In this document: in pieces, positions 61,522 through 64,000 of the stretch | How positions within the stretch are numbered: the stretch's first letter is position 1 | Layout of the letters: every line of letters starts with the position of its first letter | Assembly (NCBI RefSeq): GCF_900168205.1 | Contig: NZ_FUZE01000007.1 | Span: 62,001 to 126,000, forward strand | Direction of reading: 5' to 3' | Source: Chryseobacterium balustinum | GTDB lineage: Bacteria > Bacteroidota > Bacteroidia > Flavobacteriales > Weeksellaceae | Length of the DNA: 64,000 bases | Made by a program: the position numbers and the translations under genes | Notes under the pieces: generated by a model | Databases searched by the model: none | The model's input: only the letters and a program-made list of their open reading frames with translations | Told to the model about the DNA's origin: nothing

Positions 61522-62433
61522 ATGAATACAAATAAACCTTATATCGTTTGTTTCGGAGAAATTCTCTGGGACATTTTCCCCAACGGATTCCGAGCGGGTG
61601 GTGCACCTTTTAATGTGGCTTATAATCTAGATAAGATGGGAGTAGAAGTACAAATGATCAGTAAAATAGGAAACGATGAACTAGGAAAAAATCTTTTGAC
61701 GCAGATAAAAAACTGGGGCGTTTCCACTGATTATATCCAGGTGGATGATGACAAAGCAACCGGAACTGTGATGGCAACTTTTGATAATCACGGTGAGGCT
61801 CATTATGATATTTTAAATAATGTAGCCTGGGATTATATTTCTACAATACCACAACATCGTGATTTGATTCAGAATTCTGAGGCACTTGTTTTTGGAAGCT
61901 TAATTGGCAGGAATGAGGAATCCAGAAAAACCTTACTTGAGTTGGTCGAGCTATCAAAGTTTAGAGTATTTGACGTTAATTTTCGTCCGCCATTTATTGA
62001 TTTTGATTTTATCAAAATATTACTGCATAAAGCGCATCTGGTGAAGATGAATAAAGCAGAACTGAGAACAATCATTCAGTATCTTGATGAAGAATATCTT
62101 AATGAGGAAACCAGTATTCGATTTATTCAACAGTATTTTAATCTTAACGAAATTGTTCTTACGAAAGGAAGTAAGGGGGCAAGGTATTTTGTAGGAAAAG
62201 ACAGTTTTACTTTCTCGGCGGTTTCTATTGACGTTAATGACACGGTAGGAAGTGGAGATTCTTTCCTTGCCGGTTTTTTATCGAAAAGAATTCAGGCTAA
62301 ATCTCCTAAAGAAATTATGAAGCAAGCGGTTTCCTTAGGTGCATTTATTACTTCAAAATCTGGTGCCTGTCCTGATTATACTTATGAAGAATTCAGAAGC
62401 TTCAGAGAAGAACATTACACAAAAACCATTTAA
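61522..62433 (+). CDS. PfkB-family carbohydrate kinase (fructokinase-like)
   Basis: This 303-residue kinase has the ribokinase fold: N-terminal FGEILWDIFPNG and RAGGAPFNVAYNL, and C-terminal DVNDTVGSGDSFLAGFL, whose Asp is the catalytic base and whose GSGD forms the anion hole. FGEILWD with the GGAPFNVA loop resembles bacterial fructokinases. It is 37 bases after the LacI gene and 10 bases before the permease. Confidence 0.9.
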   Translation: MNTNKPYIVCFGEILWDIFPNGFRAGGAPFNVAYNLDKMGVEVQMISKIGNDELGKNLLTQIKNWGVSTDYIQVDDDKATGTVMATFDNHGEAHYDILNNVAWDYISTIPQHRDLIQNSEALVFGSLIGRNEESRKTLLELVELSKFRVFDVNFRPPFIDFDFIKILLHKAHLVKMNKAELRTIIQYLDEEYLNEETSIRFIQQYFNLNEIVLTKGSKGARYFVGKDSFTFSAVSIDVNDTVGSGDSFLAGFLSKRIQAKSPKEIMKQAVSLGAFITSKSGACPDYTYEEFRSFREEHYTKTI

Positions 62434-62443
62434 TATAACGACT

Positions 62444-63688
62444 ATGAATACTGCGAAATTTACGGAGAAAAAATATTATCTTGTATTAATATTTGTGATT
62501 TCATTGTTCTTCTTTTGGGCTGTTGCTTTGACAATGGGCGATGTATTAAACAAGCATTTCCAGAATGTTTTAAATATTTCCAAATCAAAATCTGGGCTAG
62601 TGCAGCTGTCAATATTCGGTGCTTACGCACTGATGGGAATTCCTGCGGGCTTATTTATGAAAAAATTTGGTTACAAAATGGGGGTCATCTTAGGATTGTC
62701 ACTTTTTGCATTGGGTTCATTTCTTTTTATTCCGGCAGCCAATATGGTTTCGTTTAATTTTTTCAGGTTGGCACTTTTTGTTCTGGCAATGGGAATGGCA
62801 ACTTTAGAAACCGTAGCACATCCTTTTGTAGCAGCATTAGGAAATGAAAAAACAAGCGACCAGCGTGTTAATTTTGCACAGTCTTTTAATGGATTAGGCG
62901 CAATTATCGGTCCGCTGCTGGGAGGTTTTTTCATCTTCGGAAACGGAGAGGTAGAGAATGACTCATTAGATTCTGTGAAAAATCTTTACACTTGGATCGG
63001 TGTTGTGATTTTGACAATAACCATTATTTTTTCTTTTATTAAAGTTCCCAGTTTGAAAGACCCTCATGCAGAAGATATTCAGGTTTCCGAGAGCGAAAAT
63101 GAGGGAGAAGGTGATGTTTCAGACCCGCACGCGCCACTTTATAAACAAAGACATTTTATTTTTGCAGTTATTGCTCAGTTTTTCAATATCGCTGCGCAAG
63201 GCGGAACGTGGGCGTATTTCATCAATTATGGTGTAGAAAAAATGCATCTTCCGGAGATTCAGGCTTCTTATTATTTTTCATTAAGCATGGCGATGATGAT
63301 GATTGGTCGTTTTGTAGGAACATTCTTAATGAAATTCATTGCTCCCAATAAACTGCTTGCCATCTTTACGGCTTGTAATATTGTGTTGTGTTTAATTATT
63401 TCACAAAGTTGGGGTTGGACATCTTTTATCAGTCTGATATTATTAAATTTATTCTTAAGTGTGATGTATCCTACTATTTTCAGTCTTGGTTTGAAGAGGT
63501 TGGGTAGTAAAGTACCCCAAGCTTCTTCATTTCTGGTAATGGCAATGTTTGGCGGCGCTGTTTTTCCTCCTTTAATGGGGAAAATTGCGGAAACTGATAT
63601 TGCTCACGCTTATCTACTTCCAATCATTTGTTACGTTTTTATTTTGCTTTTTGCTTTGAAATTCTACAAGCCTAAAACTTTAAAATAA
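62444..63688 (+). CDS. FucP-type sugar MFS transporter
   Basis: This 414-residue permease has twelve hydrophobic segments and the FucP/glucose-galactose pattern: FFLWAVALTMGDVLNKHFQN-like start, LVQLSIFGAYALMGIPAGLF, and ETVAHPFVAALGN. FucP-family proteins are sugar:H+ symporters of the inner membrane. The ATG at 62444 is used because the upstream frame overlaps the kinase gene. It fits uptake of fructose, sucrose or a similar sugar. Confidence 0.92.
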   Translation: MNTAKFTEKKYYLVLIFVISLFFFWAVALTMGDVLNKHFQNVLNISKSKSGLVQLSIFGAYALMGIPAGLFMKKFGYKMGVILGLSLFALGSFLFIPAANMVSFNFFRLALFVLAMGMATLETVAHPFVAALGNEKTSDQRVNFAQSFNGLGAIIGPLLGGFFIFGNGEVENDSLDSVKNLYTWIGVVILTITIIFSFIKVPSLKDPHAEDIQVSESENEGEGDVSDPHAPLYKQRHFIFAVIAQFFNIAAQGGTWAYFINYGVEKMHLPEIQASYYFSLSMAMMMIGRFVGTFLMKFIAPNKLLAIFTACNIVLCLIISQSWGWTSFISLILLNLFLSVMYPTIFSLGLKRLGSKVPQASSFLVMAMFGGAVFPPLMGKIAETDIAHAYLLPIICYVFILLFALKFYKPKTLK

Positions 63689-63692
63689 ATCG

Positions 63693-64000
63693 ATGAAAAC
63701 AAAGATTTTATCTTACTGGTGCATCTTTTTATTATGCATCAGTAGTAATTCTTATGCCCAAATTGTAATTACCAATAAAGACTTTTCTTTTGGTACAACG
63801 GGTAGAATCGGAGCTGGTTATTCACCAAATGCCGATGGGAAAACGGGTAGACAGTTGAATCTTAATAATCAAGGCTCGCTCGGAGGAAGAATGGACCAAG
63901 GTGATTATGTAGATTTTTTACCGGCTTTTCATTTTACTCCTGTTGTGAATGGAGACAGTGCAAAAAGTACAAAAATAGACATGCAGGCGAGATTAAGTTT
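63693..64000 (+). CDS. Outer-membrane carbohydrate porin, cut by the window end
   Basis: The first 102 codons are present. A signal peptide (FLLCISSNSYAQ) precedes ITNKDFSFGTTGRIGAGYSP and later GGRMDQGDYVDFL, which resembles the start of maltoporin-like barrels of Bacteroidota. It starts four bases after the permease stop, so it is the fourth gene of the sugar operon. It is partial only because the window ends. Confidence 0.75.
   Translation, partial: MKTKILSYWCIFLLCISSNSYAQIVITNKDFSFGTTGRIGAGYSPNADGKTGRQLNLNNQGSLGGRMDQGDYVDFLPAFHFTPVVNGDSAKSTKIDMQARLS

Overview
The window is an AT-rich chromosome segment from a Bacteroidota bacterium, most likely a Chryseobacterium-like member of the Weeksellaceae. 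Supporting signs are the near absence of Shine-Dalgarno sequences, promoters of the TTTG-N19-TAnnTTTG type (clear before pyrB), a C-terminal type IX secretion sorting-tail remnant, FucP-type and MHS-type transporters, and the protein families throughout. The genus is inferred from protein recognition and was not searched.

Layout. 0-5.4 kb: housekeeping and stress genes (YihY-like membrane protein, lipoprotein, nhaA, rel/spoT). 5.5-16.9 kb, all on the minus strand: a short-chain fatty-acid locus with two AMP-forming acyl-CoA synthetases, a lone receiver protein, a transporter-like sensor kinase (SSS-STAC-HisKA), two small membrane proteins, an MHS-family permease and an outer-membrane porin. 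A REP/RAYT element sits between the kinase and the receiver. 17.1-26.8 kb: a complete arginine pathway (GNAT acyltransferase, argG, argC, argD, argF', argB, argE, argH), whose gaps are full of repeats. The transcarbamylase has Val90 at the residue that separates acetylornithine from succinylornithine enzymes, so the pathway probably runs on N-succinyl intermediates. 27-33.2 kb: an Lrp-type regulator, then pyrB, carA and carB, which link carbamoyl phosphate to both pyrimidines and arginine. pyrB has a leader peptide plus terminator that resembles the enterobacterial pyrBI attenuator. 33.3-38.3 kb: small accessory genes in cassette-like units separated by partly palindromic spacers, then a ParE-type toxin-antitoxin pair. 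38.4-41.5 kb: an ABC ATPase with a membrane partner.

41.5-42.95 kb is a scar. A 226-bp piece of the Crp/Fnr gene at 50.3-50.9 kb, inverted relative to it, is joined to a decayed tyrosine integrase beside tRNA-Ser(UGA). 43-50.9 kb holds trxB, holA and small conserved genes, ending with the intact Crp/Fnr gene. 51-52.1 kb holds a decayed IS5-type transposase and a nuclease remnant. 52.2-57 kb is a PIG-L deacetylase/sodium symporter operon with a 34-codon membrane protein between the two large genes. 57.3-60.1 kb carries an isolated VgrG-PAAR pair and fragments. 60.4 kb to the end is a LacI-controlled sugar-uptake operon (regulator, PfkB kinase, FucP-type permease, start of a porin) with palindromic operators.

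The strongest candidates for new biology are the pyrB leader attenuator, the succinyl-type arginine operon with its unassigned acyltransferase and a 13-bp inverted repeat at the promoter, the paired heptamer repeats before carA and carB, the hairpin elements before argD and argH whose stems covary, and the cassette-like array at 33.3-36.2 kb.
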